Shown here piece after piece: positions 12,392 to 24,412 of a stretch of 64,000 nucleotides of DNA (within the stretch, counting starts at the first letter, position 1; each line of letters opens with the position of its first letter). The position numbers were made by a program, and so were the translations under genes. The notes below the pieces were generated by a model, which made no database searches, was not told the DNA's origin, and saw only the letters and a list, made by a program, of their open reading frames with translations. The stretch is from Babylonia areolata. Taxonomy: Eukaryota > Mollusca > Gastropoda > Neogastropoda > Buccinidae. The DNA is taken from the NCBI RefSeq assembly GCF_041734735.1, contig NC_134904.1, positions 41,561,148 through 41,625,147 on the forward strand. The letters run 5' to 3'.

Positions 12392-15300
12392 TCAATTAAT
12401 CTTCTCCATCAAATCGCTGAACTGGGTTTCCTGCTCGGACTTGATTTCAACCTTCAGGCCAACTCCTAGTTTATCTGTCAGTGAGCCGGTAGAAGCAGCA
12501 AACAACATCCTGGCTTTGACAGGAAGGCAGTCAGGACACCTGAAAAACAAACACAAAAAATGTTTTTGACGGACTGCGTCACAAACAAAAAATGACTGAC
12601 ACACCTGAAAAACACAAGAGACACACATTGACACAATAATGGTTTTGACAGGGAGGAAGCCAGCACACCTGAAAAACACACAAATTATTCTGACAGGCAG
12701 GGTGTCAGTACCCCTGAAAAACACACTCACACATGCAAATGGTTTTGACACATAAGATGACAACACACATAACACACAAATGGTTTTGACACACAGAGTG
12801 ACAGCACACCTGGAAAACACACACAACACACAAATGGTTTTGACACACAAGGTGACAGCACACCTGGAAAACACACACAACACACAAATGGTTTTAACAC
12901 ACAAGGTGACAGCACACCTAGAAAACACACACAACACACAAATAGTTTTGACACACAGGGTGACAGCACACCTAGAAAACACACACAACACACAAAATGG
13001 TTTTGATACACAAGGTGACAGCACACCCAGAAAACACACACAACACACAAAATGGTTTTGACACACAGGGTGACAGCACACCTAGAAAACACACGCAACA
13101 CACAAATGGTTTTGACACACAGGGTGACAGCACACCTGGAAAACACACACAACATACAAATGGTTTTGACACACAAGGTGACAGCACACCTAGAAAACAC
13201 ACACAACACACAAATGGTTTTGACACACAGGGTGACAGCACACCTAGAAAACACACACACACAAAAACAAAGTAATAGTAGTACTGTAAGTACTAGTATT
13301 TGATTTACATTTTGTAGTATAACAAAGTTAAGAAAGTACACATGTAGCAGATGAACAAGTGCATGAATTTCATGCCAAAATTTATAGTCATTGGATACTA
13401 GTAATACTAGTCACAGTATTAACCTCATGCAACCCAGCCTAGAAAAATAACAGTCCAATCCATATCAACTAATTAATAATTAAAATGAGGTACTTTTAAG
13501 CCCCTAATCTAACTCTTTTAAGTTATAAGATACACTCTGGAAAGTTAATCTGACTTCTTTTTCAGTTCTACAAAACGTACCCTTTTTTTTCAAAATGACT
13601 GAATATTTTATTTAAAAGTAAAAACTGAATTTCCAAAAACATCGAAACAGTTTATCCTATTGGCTATTGATTTCTGAAATGTCCAACTAGGCATTTGAAT
13701 TTTCAGGTGAAAACCTACAGGTTTCTTTTTATTTGTTTACCCGTCCACTCTTCGCTATTGAAGTCAAAAATAAAATCTACCCAAATGGGTATACATGTTT
13801 CTGACAAACTTGTTCACCATCTCTGGTTCGACATCCTTATATTCTAATTAACATTTTTACCCGTCGGCAGTACAAAACATAAGTAATAAAGTCCAAAACA
13901 GGTAAAAATGTTAATTAGATATATGCAAGTTTGTCGACTTAGCAGAGGATTTTTAAAATGAACTTGGCCCGATTAGAAACGTGTCTAAAAAGGGATGCTT
14001 TTTGCCGGGGCTCGCAAATGAAGGGGGGAAACGCAAAGTGAAAGAGAAAATCTGACAGATGGGTTAATTCGAAAGATCCCCTGTGCCGGATATTTCAGAC
14101 AGAATGAAGTGTGAACTTGTTCATGCCAGTGTGAAAAGGAAACTGCACGACGAGGGTGACAGCGGTTTTTGATTCAATCGTACTTGAAAGACAGAAAAAT
14201 AAGTCATCAGCCGTACACGAACGAGCCCTACATACACAATTGCGGTATGAACTAGTCATGGCTGCACAACCACAGAATGAAGTTGTCAATGTTCACTGAC
14301 ACACACACGCATGTTGTATTGTTGTAATTGTACATGTACAAGTAGTCATCAGTCACAGAATCAAGCTGTCATCGGGGCACAAACACGGAATGAAGTTTAC
14401 AGTAATACACACACAATCCAGGAACGAACTTGTGAACCCTTCACACACAATCACCAAGTCGACTTCTGTGCCCTCCACTACATCACTGACGGAATGAATT
14501 TGGCAGTCTTTTTTCCCACCGCGCTGAACATATTCATTTTTCAGTTGTACACACACAATAACGCATTATAATTATCCGTGATGTACACAAATGTGGACAA
14601 ATGTTCATAATACACTGACGCACCAACGGAATGAAGTTTGCACCCATGAATGAAAGCATGGAATGAAGGTTTGTGCAACACACACACACATACACACACA
14701 CACACACACTGACAAAATGTAATCCATGCACTAGAATGAAGTGGTGGGTGTACACTCACATAGATACAAGTTTTCGACAACTGTCGGAACCGGCACTGAT
14801 TTTCAAAACGTGAAATATGCCGCACGAAAAGGCACTCTCATTCAAGGTTCACAAGGAACGGATGCTGGAGTAATGGGCACAGGCACTCGATCGTTGCAAC
14901 GCAAAGTACATCTGCCTTCAGCACAATATTTCTGCTTTGAATTGAGTGTTTTCCTAAGTTTGTAGACCAAGGTTAAGGCCTGGTTTTTGGTAAACACGCA
15001 ATTTTGTATGAAAACGGCCTGAATCCTATAATTTTTATGGAATAGGCAGAACTGAAGGGCTTGTATCACGACGTGGCAGCAAAACAGCATGTGGAAAGCC
15101 TGTTCAGATTTTTGGAAGGGGGACGATATGGACACTCACTGTATGCATACAACGTCACACACAACCAGAACCGCTACCTCGACGGCACTGTGTGGCATTA
15201 TGTGCATCGAAGCCAGTGACAGTTATCATAGCGTTGGCAAGAACAATGGCAAAACTTGTGATACACTTTCATTGTCACCCTCGCCGGCATGAACTGAACA

Positions 15301-16457
15301 AACAACACACTTCATTCCGTGTACACTTACCGTTTTCAAATTGTTTTACGCAGTGCTGAAGATTTTACAAGACGGGTGATTTCGAACTGACCCATGGGTC
15401 ACATTTTCTCTTTCACTTTGCATTTCCCTTCTTCTTTTCCAAGCCCCTTGCTAGGTGCATGGAATGCCCCCCAAACCATCCCTTTTTAGACACCTGTCGA
15501 ATGTGGACAAATTCATTTTAAAATCCTCTAATAGGCAAACCTATATATATATCTAATATTTTTACCCATTTTGTACCTGTTTCAAGTATGTTTTGTACTG
15601 CAGACGGGTAAAAATGTTAATTGAATATAAGAATGTCAAACCTGAGATGGTGGACAAGTTCGTCAGAAATAGGTATACCCATTTGGGTAGATTTTATTTC
15701 TGACTTCAACATCGAAAAAGTGGACTGGTAAAAATGTTAATATAGCCATATAATTTTTTTTTTATATATCCTTGATATATCTATATTTATCACTATCACC
15801 AAACTGTTAAGTTTAATGTACATGCACATTTTATCTTCTGGAGGTATCAGAACTTCTGCATGCAGCATGGATGTATAATGAAAATAATATAACTTATAAC
15901 GGCATTCAGCCAATAGCAGTCAACATAGCTGTAGACCTGTGAGACTGAAGAAATATCCACTCTTACTTTACCAAATGCACTCTGTTGGAATTGAATCCAG
16001 GCCACCCATTCAACCCTGAACTCTTAAAACTCTGCGCTTTGATTAAATAGAGGTCAAAGGAAATTCTGTGGTCATTATAATGGTCCTTTACATCTATTTA
16101 TAGTATTATTATGTCACTCGCTTGACTTACTGTTTTCAACACCCGCTGTCACATAAATTATACTTACAGGCCCATGTAAACAAGTGTGTCGTTCAGTACA
16201 TCGCTTTTCACTCTCTTGGAAGGCAGTTTCAGGTCCCATACAATGTAATACGCCTCTTTTTGCTCTTTAATGAGTTTCTCCATTATCTCTTTGTACTGAT
16301 CTTCCTGCTTAAGTGCGGCGTCCTTCTCGTATTGTTCGTGGACCTCATACTTTCCATCTCTGATAACAAAAATAAGGCAGATTTTGGTCTTATCCTTTTT
16401 CATTTGATTATATGCCTTAACACACTCATCAGGTACTACAACTCCGCTGTTTGGCAT
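12392..16457 (-). CDS. ADF/cofilin-like actin-binding protein, 2 coding exons
   Basis: Exon 1 is 16168-16457. It starts with ATG and 'MPNSGVVVPDECVKAYNQMK', and ends at a 'gtaagt' donor in phase 2. Exon 2 is 12392-12539, preceded by 'gtttttcag', and reads 'CPDCLPVKARMLFAAS' through 'DLMEKIN' to TGA. Joining them keeps frame and gives 145 aa, close to the usual 140-165. The Ser near the N-terminus matches the position where LIM kinases phosphorylate cofilins. The 'CPD..PVK.RMLFAAS' block matches the actin-binding helix region of the family ('CPDTAPVKSKMLYASS' type). ADF/cofilins bind and sever F-actin in the cytoplasm. The middle part and the C-terminal 'GSLTDKLGVGLKVEI' are divergent, so this may be a lineage-specific paralogue. 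The 3,628-bp intron holds a 54-bp minisatellite seeded at the acceptor and a 2-kb inverted-repeat element. Family assignment is from motif recognition only. Confidence 0.8.
12540..13262. repeat. 54-bp minisatellite derived from the cofilin exon-2 acceptor
   Basis: Read on the minus strand, each unit contains a 'gttttccag' or 'gttttctag' acceptor-like site, followed by about 28 bp resembling the start of exon 2. The copy at 12643-12680 matches the first 28 bases of exon 2 at 23 of 28 positions. Farther copies are homogenised at 54 bp (18 codons), which keeps all frames open and translates as repeated 'RCAVTLCVKTI', a decayed form of exon-2 'RCPDCLPVKAR'. About 10 units keep an AG acceptor. Confidence 0.85.
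13263..13735. other. Cofilin intron, no feature seen
   Basis: AT-rich intronic DNA between the minisatellite and the inverted-repeat element. Nothing else supported. Confidence 0.5.
13736..15735. mobile_element. 2-kb element with about 350-390-bp inverted terminal repeats
   Basis: The left arm (13736-14090) is the reverse complement of the right arm (about 15345-15735). Shared blocks include 'aaaatctacccaaatgggta', 'gtctaaaaagggatg' and 'gcaaagtgaaagagaaaat'. Identity looks like about 75-80%. The 1.25-kb centre has no long open frame; it carries about eight scattered copies of 'gaatgaagt' mixed with CA-rich stretches. This fits a non-autonomous foldback or MITE-like DNA transposon lying in the cofilin intron. 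I see no convincing target-site duplication and cannot name the superfamily. Confidence 0.65.
13844..13918. repeat. 75-bp palindrome nested in the left arm
   Basis: Perfect 18-bp arms 'ctaattaacatttttacc' and 'ggtaaaaatgttaattag' enclose 39 bp. A diverged counterpart lies in the right arm (about 15553-15625), and the outer right end repeats 'ggtaaaaatgttaa' once more at 15727. Confidence 0.8.
15736..16160. other. Cofilin intron, no feature seen
   Basis: AT-rich intronic sequence including an AT run near 15745-15790. Nothing supported. Confidence 0.45.
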
Positions 16458-16900
16458 GATGAACCGTCAACGTGGTTTCTCTCGCTTTTCCGTACTAATA
16501 TGGCGTCTTCTGCGTATGCCTCCCAAAGCAACTAGGCTGTACTTCCGGCTTTTTGCACTAAAAACATCACGTGACATAAGTCCGCTTTCCTGTTGTCCCA
16601 TTCTGAAAGATTTTTCAATCCGTTACTCAAACATGCGTCACTTCATTTTTATTGTCTGTGTTGAAAGATGAAACTGGATGTATTCGTAAAAGTGTTCATT
16701 CGAAGACCTCCTCAACAACTCGCCGTAAAGTGTGACACATATCACGTGGTTTTATGAGTTGTTGCGAACTGCCTTATTCTTTCGAGAAACGTTATAGTTC
16801 ACAGTAACTTCCGGTTCGTTTCGAATCGAAAAGACCGTAAGTTTTCAGTTCTACTTCATAGTCATTTTCAGCTTATACATTTTCGGTTCTTTTCAGGTAG
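16458..16900 (-). promoter_or_regulatory. Putative cofilin promoter and 5' UTR
   Basis: The stretch upstream of the cofilin ATG has two CACGTG E-boxes (16568-16573, 16743-16748) and two 'acttccgg' ETS/GABP-type sites (16541-16548, 16807-16814) and no obvious TATA box at a suitable place. This is the look of a housekeeping promoter. The transcription start is not determinable from sequence alone. Confidence 0.4.
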
Positions 16901-17243
16901 GCCTGGCCTCGCACTGTATTGTGGGTGGGGTGATGATGTAAGGAACGAGGGGCCGTGATTTAACGAGTTTGGGGTGGGACGGAGGGGTGAATGTTTCTGT
17001 GAGGAAGATCGACTGACCATATTTGGTAGCAAAGGCTACTGCGTGACTCATTCTGTATCCAGACACAGGGTTTTGAGGGGTGAATGTTTCTGTGAGGAAG
17101 ATCGACTGACCATATTTGGTAGCAAAGGCTACTGCGTGACTCATTCTGTATCCAGACACAGGGTTTTGACACAAAACAAAATAAACAAGCAAGCACCAAT
17201 CAGAGCACTTTTTAATTTTTTTTTCACAGGAGATACATGTCAC
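16893..17243 (-). CDS. Uncertain open frame with an in-frame 31-codon duplication
   Basis: A 116-codon minus-strand frame contains two copies of a 31-residue block, including 'YRMSHAVAFATKYGQSIFL', followed by 'HPKLVKSRPLVPYII'. I do not recognise it. Because the tandem period (93 bp) is a multiple of three, the other frames are open as well, so openness alone proves nothing. No clear splice sites bound it. It lies upstream of the cofilin start, in the same orientation. It could be an exon of another gene or non-coding. Confidence 0.25.
   Translation of the reverse strand: MTCISCEKKIKKCSDWCLLVYFVLCQNPVSGYRMSHAVAFATKYGQSIFLTETFTPQNPVSGYRMSHAVAFATKYGQSIFLTETFTPPSHPKLVKSRPLVPYIITPPTIQCEARPT
16984..17169. 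repeat. 93-bp perfect tandem duplication
   Basis: Two apparently identical copies of a 93-bp unit starting 'ggggtgaatgtttctgtgag' at 16984 and 17077. The identity implies a very recent duplication. Confidence 0.9.
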
Positions 17244-17249
17244 GACAGT

Positions 17250-17388
17250 TGAGTTTCAGTTTCAGTTGCTCAAGGAGGCGTCACTGCGCTCGGACAAACC
17301 ATATACGCTACACCACATCTGCCAAGCAGATGCCTGACCAGCAGCGTAACCCAACGCGCTTAGTCAGGCCTTGAAAAAAAAAAAAAAA
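17250..17388 (-). mobile_element. SINE-A tail copy
   Basis: Best-preserved example: 'cagttgctcaaggaggcgtc', 'catatacgctacaccacatc', 'gcagatgcctgaccagcagc' and 'cgcgcttagtcaggccttg', followed by an A run at 17374-17387. Confidence 0.88.
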
Positions 17389-17780
17389 GGGGGGGGGGGG
17401 AATAAATAATAGATAAGCTTACATGAATAAATAAATAAATAAATAAATAATAATTATAATATAGAAAAAGGTAGTAGTAATAATAATAGTAATACTAATA
17501 AAATGATAATAATAAAAAATAAATAAATAAGACAACAATGGTGATAATTAAGCGAATGAATGTAAAATATGACGACACACATTCACACATACACCCACAC
17601 ATGCATAACAGAAATGCACCAAACATGCAGTTTCACAGATATGAAAGTACAGTCAAATACATATAAACGTACATGAGCTCCAACACACACACACACACAC
17701 ACACACACACATTACCTTGCACCTCCTCCAACCCCCTCCTCCACACACTCATTTCTAGTCTACGTATCGCAGCTTCCACG

Positions 17781-17816
<36 letters not shown>

Positions 17817-17910
17817 GCAAACACACACTCACAGAGATGAACACTTACTTGTACAAGCACACACATATACGCCCATATATCCCACCCCCAACCCCCACAC
17901 ATATATACAA

Positions 17911-17944
<34 letters not shown>

Positions 17945-18049
17945 CCGTACACAGATCTCTCCTGACACTTGTGTACACTTACACTCTCGCGCATTCACAA
18001 ACGCACTCAAAAGCACAGACCCACACATCCACACATACACACACGCACA
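17389..18049. repeat. Microsatellite cluster
   Basis: G run, (aaat)n at 17428-17450, (taa)n, then CA/TG runs (17683-17712, 17781-17815) and (at)n at 17911-17936. No gene seen. Confidence 0.85.
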
Positions 18050-19947
18050 GAGGCTGCCAAGAGGGATGGGAAAAGATCTCTGATGCCAAGAACGTGGCGT
18101 CTAGTGTGTTGCTCAGTCTATTGTATTTGGAAAGGCCCACAGAGACTCTGTTCCGTTTTGAAGAAATTTGCGCAATGTTGGTTTGGAAATGATGCCGATA
18201 TTTGTTTGGTTTGCAAAGCATCGTGCTCTACCTTTCATGTTAGACTTTCGGCCGCTCCCTCTCTCTGCTTTTATTTCTTTGAGGCGATCGATGGTGTGAT
18301 GGCCTTGTACCTGTTCTTTTTGGTATTCTTTGACTTTTCTGAGGATTTCCGATTTTCCTAGATGTAGGCCGCTCGTTGGTGTTGCGTTACCAGCAAGTCT
18401 GTCAGCTCGCTCATTTCCCTTAACACCTGCATGTCCCGGGCAGTATGACCATGTGAGTTTTTTAATCTGAAAGTTGCGCATTGCCTTATGCCACTCTGGG
18501 CTTCCCATTCCGTTTTCAATTTTCTGTATGAGGTTCATTGAGTCGGTTAGAATCATGGCATGTTGGTTTCCGGGCGTATGGATGGACGATAGCCACTGGA
18601 GGGCATGTGTCGCAGCTTCAACTTCCATCGTTAGGCTGGAGGTTGTGACTTTGTAGGCAGCATTCTCTTCCCAAATTGTTTTTCCATTTTGTTTCGCAGT
18701 GAATCCCCAACCAGACTGGTCTTTGGTGACTGAGCCATCTGTGTATATGATGATGTCCTCTTCTTTACTGTTTTCTTCTATGAGTAGCTTCACTTCCGCA
18801 TCTGTTTTGCCCTCTGGCCATTCCCGACAATGTCTTCCTAGAGTGGGTGAAATGACTGTGTTGAATAGATGGTTGAGGTTTTTGGGGTTTTTCTCCCATT
18901 CTTTTGTTTCTTTCAGGTCTTGTAGTCGGCATACTAGCTGGATTGTGTCTTCTGCTTGTCCCATCCATGATCTTCCTCGTCCTAGACGGCTGCCTTTTGG
19001 TTCTTTGACTGCGTCATGCAGTGGGTTTTGAGGGTTTTCTAATGCTTTGAAGTAGGTCTTGACCTGTTCTAACTTGTTTCTGGCCTGTACTGAAGGAAGG
19101 TCAAGCAGGTATCGCATGGTTTCTGTGGGCGTGTCTTTTGTTGTTCCAAGGATCAGCCTCATAGCTTCATTTTGTACTCTTTCTAATTTTAGGAGGTTGC
19201 TTTGAGACGGTGTTGTAAGCCCAAGTCTGTAGTCGATCACGCTGAGGACGAGTGATTGGTATAGCAGGAAGAGGTGGCGTTGTTCAATTCCTTTGGTTGC
19301 CATTGCTTTTAAGACTGAAAGGCCCTTTTTGCATTTGAGAACAGTATTTTCCGTATGTTTTCTGAAGGTCAGCATCCTGTCGAAGTGTATTCCTAGGTAG
19401 CGTAGGCATTCAGTTTTCTCAATTTGAATTCCATCGAATGACACAGAAGGTGGTGATTTGCTCGCGGTTTTGTTGTTAAGGGTGCACAGCAACGTTTGGG
19501 CTTTCGCTGGATTGATGGAAGATCCTGTGTCTTTGCACCATTGAGCAATATTGTTTAGTTGTTTCTGGACGGCTTTAGTTCTTTCCTGAGCATCTTTCGA
19601 AGTTTTGAAGACCAGGCCATCATCCGCAAGGGTAAGCACCCGAGCAATTCCATTGTTGTTTAAGTCTGCAAGGCCCTTCATGTAGACATTGTAGAGGACA
19701 GGAGAGAGCGGAGACCCTTGTGGCAGTCCCATGGATAGTTTAGAAGGTGCAGACATCCAATCTCCGAGGAGTAGGACGACAGTTCTTTCCTGAAGCGCTG
19801 CTGCTATCCATCTTGTCAGTGTCAAACTTACTCCATAACTTAGTAGCAGCTCCATGAGGTGCGCAAACTGGACTTTATTGTAGGCATCTTCAAGGTCAAT
19901 TGCTACTGCTAGTGTTTCTTCTTTTCTTTGGAATCCTTCATACACCT
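18050..19947 (-). mobile_element. I-type LINE, RT and RNase H part
   Basis: A long minus-strand frame (18113-19942 in this part) reads as RT palm and thumb, then RNase H. RT shows 'AIDLEDAYNKV', 'GLPQGSPLSPVLYNVY' and a LADD box in place of the usual F/YADD, then 'ECLRYLGIHFD'. RNase H has 'IIIYTDGSV', 'TMEVEAATHAL', 'ILTDSMNLI' and 'YCPGHAGVKGNERADRLAG', that is all four catalytic acidic residues. RT plus RNase H is the arrangement of I/Nimb-like LINEs, known in snails. The N-terminal RT part continues at 24595 on the far side of an inserted LTR element. The two parts belong to one pre-insertion copy, 5'-truncated near 24960. Confidence 0.85.
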
Positions 19948-20124
19948 TGTATTGTGCGTGCTTCTTCGGAGCTAGCACACACAACTAGCTTAACACATTC
20001 GGAAGACCACTAACACGTAGCAAGACTGACTGTCTTTTTGTTATCATGTGTATTCGCCATCTTTTCTAACCGAACCCGTCCAAACCGAACCGAATCGGAA
20101 CCAACCAAGTTGGAATACAATACA
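19948..20124 (-). repeat. 3' LTR of the Ty3/Gypsy element
   Basis: 177 bp, bounded by 'tgtattgt' and 'acaataca', a perfect 8-bp terminal inversion. Looks identical to 24413-24589. Confidence 0.95.
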
Positions 20125-23100
20125 TCTCCTTTTTTTTTTTTTTTTTTCAATGGACATTCTTTCATAACCGAAGTTAATCGAAACGAAGCCGAATATTGCG
20201 AAAGAATTGTTTGTTCTTCACTGTTCAATCAGTCTTTGGGTCGGCTTCCTCAGTCTTGATGATCGTCTCGGCTCGGATGTCTGGGCTGCAGCTGGTTCTG
20301 GCTCCAGGCTCCCAGTCGTTGGCAGGTGTGCCAGCGTCCTCTGGGCTGCAGGCGTCTTCTCGTCTGCAGGCGTCTTCGGGGCTGCCGGAGTCTTCGGGGC
20401 TGCCGACGTCTTCAGGTCAGCAGGCGTCTACATGGCAGCAGACATCTTCGGGTCAGCAGGCGTCATCTCGGCTGCATCGGAGAATGCACCCAAGTTGGGA
20501 GGTGCACAGGAGGTGGAAGAGGCACCTTCTGTAGTGGGCACGGATGGGTACAGTTTCCGTGTCATCTGCCGGTTTCGCCTCAGGAGGCCACCATCGGAGG
20601 TCTGGATGATGAGGCTTCTAGGAGCCTCGTGGAGTCTGATCACAGTGCCTCCTTTCCTCTGGTCAGGAATCCAAACAGCATCACCGGGTGTCAGATCTTC
20701 TGGTTCGACTACCCGATGCCGTTTGTCATAGTTAGTTGCCATGTCCTCACGATACTGCTTCTCCCTCCTCTTCAGGATGTAGTTGTCAGGGGTCTGGGGT
20801 AGGAGGGTATCGGGGTGACATGGGACACGGGTTTTGAGTCTGCGTCCCATACTCAGTTGGGCAGGGGAAAAACCATTGGCCAAGGGTGTGTTGCGGTACA
20901 TGAGTAGCCCAAGGTACTCATCACCACACTTCTTGATGAGATTCTTGATGGTCTGAACGGCACGCTCAATCTCACCATTGGCTTGGGGGTAGTGAGGGGA
21001 AGAGGTCACATGTTCAAACCCCCAGGACTGGGCAAACCTGGCGAATTCCTCGCTGCTGAACTGGGGCCCGTTATCTGTGACAAGGGTGTCTGGGATGCCA
21101 TGGCGACTGAAGACCTTCTTCAGCAGTCGTCACTTTGTTGGACACAAGTGTAATCTCCACGTCTCTGGAGTAGTAGTCAATGGCAAGGAGGAAGAGTTTG
21201 CCATTATGCTGAAAAAAGTCAGCTGCGATCCTGGACCAGGGCCGCTCCGGAAACTGCGTCCCCTTCATTGGTTCCACTCTGGCCTTTCTGTTCTTGGCGC
21301 ACTCAGGGCAGGTTTTCACCATGAGGTCAATGTCTTGAGAAAGGCCAGGCCACCACACACAGTTTGCTGCGTTCTCCTTCGTCTTGTTGACTCCTTGATG
21401 TCCATCATGGAGATGACGTAGAACGTCTTGTCGGAGAGATGCGGGAATCACCAGTCTTTTGCCTCGCAGTAAGAGGCCGTCATGAACAGAGAGGTTGCCC
21501 TGTTCGTTCAGGTAGGTCTTGACTGGACGATTCAGAGTGTTCTTGTTGGGCCACCCATTCTGCACATGATGCATGACTACCCGAAGTGTGTCGTCTTTCT
21601 GGAGCTCTGACCTGATCTCATCCAGCCTCCTGTCTGAAGCTGGCAGGGTTAGTAGGACAGCATTGACGTATGCCTCCGCCTGGTAGGTCAGATCGATGTC
21701 TGCCGTCTCGGTCGTTGACAACGGTGCTCGGGAGAGCGCATCAGCAGTGTACAGATGTTTGCCCGGAACATGGATGATGTTGAAGGTATACCTCATCAGC
21801 CTCATCCTGAAGCGCTGGATGCGAACAGGGAGTTCATCAATCAGTTTTGACGAAAAGAGGGGGATGAGAGGTTTGTGGTCTGTCTCCACACGGAATGTCA
21901 TGCCGATGAGTAAGTGGGACCAGTGTTCAAGGCTCCAGGTGATGGCTAGTGCTTCCTTCTCGATTTGGGCGTACCGCCTCTCGGTCTCCATCAGTGATCG
22001 ACTTGCATAGGCGACAGGATGAAGCACCCCATTGCCTTGGCGTTGCAGGAGTACCGCCCCAAGTCCGAAGCTACTGGAATCAGCAGAAACAACGGTCTCA
22101 CGATCTGGGTTGTACAGCGCAAGTGTCTCTGGTGATGCTAGGTCTTTCTTGAGAGAGTCGAAGGCAGACTGCTGATCCTGTCCCCAGGTCCATGTAACAT
22201 CCTTGTGTAAGAGCTCTCTCAGAGGCTTCGACTTCTCAGCCAGATTGGGCACGAACTTCATAAGCTGGTTCACCATACCCAGGAATCTTCTGACATCTGA
22301 CACATTCTGTGGTTCCTGCATGTCCACAATAGCCTTCACCTTTGTGGGATCCTTCCTCACGCCCTCTGCGTCGATCACCTGGCCTAGGTATTCGAGCGTT
22401 GTTTTGCCAAACTCGAATTTGTCAGAGTTCAACGTGAGGCCGGCCTGTAACAGCCTGTCAAGGACGTTCTTGAGCTTGAGGTCATGGTCCACATTATCCT
22501 TGCCAAAGACAAGAATGTCATCCATATGGCACAGCACTCCATCCAGGCCCTGGAGGATGTTGTCCATCATCTTCTGGAAGTATTCGGGCGCCGATGATAT
22601 GCCGTACGGTAAACGCTTGAACTTGTAGCGTCCAAATGGCGTTATGAACGTTGTAAGCTTGGAGCTTTCTTCATTCAGCTGGATCTGGTGGAACCCGGAG
22701 TTGGCGTCAAGCTTTGAGAAGACTTTGCCCTTGGAGATCTTGCTCAGCGTCTCCTCTACTGATGGCATGGCGTACACTTCTCTCTTCACACTCTGGTTCA
22801 GTTTTGTCAGATCCACGCAGATTCTGACGTCACCATTAGCCTTCGGCACCACAACAATGGGACTGCACCAGTCAGTAGGCATACTAACTGGTTCGATGAC
22901 ACCATTATCAGTCATTTTGTTCAGCTCTACCTCCACCTTCTTGAGCAACGGAACTGGGATACGTCTGGGTACGGACTGAGAGAAGGGCTTAGCATTGTCC
23001 TCCACCTCAATGTTCTGCTCACCCTCCAGTTTGCCTAAGCCAGTGAACAGCTTGGGGTAACGTCGCTTTATGTCCTCGGAAGATGTGAAGTTGATCTGAT

Positions 23101-24412
23101 CTTGTGTCTTGGGAGATTGCTGATTGGCTTTCAGCGTTCGAATGGCACGTACTGAGAATGCACCGGGAATGTCGTCAATCAATCCTAGCTTCTGAATGGC
23201 AGGCATACCCAACAGCAGTTTGGAGCTTTTGACGACATACACCTTCTCTTGAATGCTTGTTCGGCCGTGGTGGAGCCTGATGTAAGCAAAGCCTTTGACA
23301 CTGAGACGCTGGTCACCAGGTCCAAGAAGAGTGCGGTCAGCTTGGTGTAGAGTCCCAAAGGCTGGCTTGTAGATGTGGTCCGGCATCACAGAAACTTCAG
23401 CTCCAGTGTCGATACACCAGGTAAGCTCTTGCGATCCAACCTTGAGTTTGATGTGCCACCCCAGGCTGGTCGATGGCACTGACTTGTCGTTCACGCCTCC
23501 AATAAAATGGCTGTCTTCCCCTGCTTGGTCAGCTGGGTCTTGAGAAACTTCACGAACTGATGCTGCACTTCTGCACACAGTGGCAAAATGGCCCATCTTG
23601 CTACACTTCTTGCAGCGGCTCTTGGCTGCAGGACAGTTCTTCTTTCCAGCAGGATGTCTTCTATTGCAGTAGCCACAATTGCCACTGGCCATAGAATCAC
23701 CTGAAGGCAGGCTGCTTCTCTGGTTCTGGTATTTGGGGTCTCGTCTTTCTCCCCCATGTCGCCGGTCGCCGGTTTTGGTGGAAAGTGCCTCAATACTGGC
23801 AGTCTTGGATTCAGCAAGCTCTTGCTTTGTCATCTCTCGCACTGAAAGAATCTGGATAGTCTTATCCAATGTTAGTTCTGCCCCTATATCATATAGCTTC
23901 AGTTTTGATGAGTCATCTCTGCATGCGAAGACTAGTTTGTCCCTTATCATTTCACTGACATTGTCAAACTTGCATGCTTTTGCTTTTTCTTTGACTGTAC
24001 GTAGCCACGAGTCAAACGACTGTCCGGGTTCTCGATGTAGAGAGTACCAGAACTGTTGCCGTAACATCAACTGCGGGTCACGTCTGAGAAAGTGTTCGTC
24101 GAACTTCCGTATGACGACGTCATAATCCGTCTTGCTTTCTGCCGGTAACTGGTTATCAGCATCAGTTGGATCTACTCTGGCGTCAAGGAAAACAAAGTTC
24201 GAAAAAATCTCGAGCCCGTCGTCACCAATATGGTTTAAGAGCAGTCCTACCTTGACAATGTCTGGCTTTGTCGACGCTCCAGTTGCCTGTAGGAATATCT
24301 CGAATTTCTGTCGCCACTTTTGCCAAGCTAAACTGGGATTTCCGCCGCTGACGAGCAGAGCATCTGGCGTTCTTGCGATATGTGCTTCAGCCATTACTAA
24401 CTTCTGACACCA

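Noticed and set aside
12392-13341. Cys/Val-rich frames of 200-229 codons across the 54-bp array
   Set aside because: The period is a multiple of three, so all frames stay open. Only the first 148 bp (12392-12539) is exon; the rest is intron with copied acceptor sequence.
22203-22979. Plus-strand open frames opposite the Gypsy element
   Set aside because: Shadows of the minus-strand gag-pol coding region.
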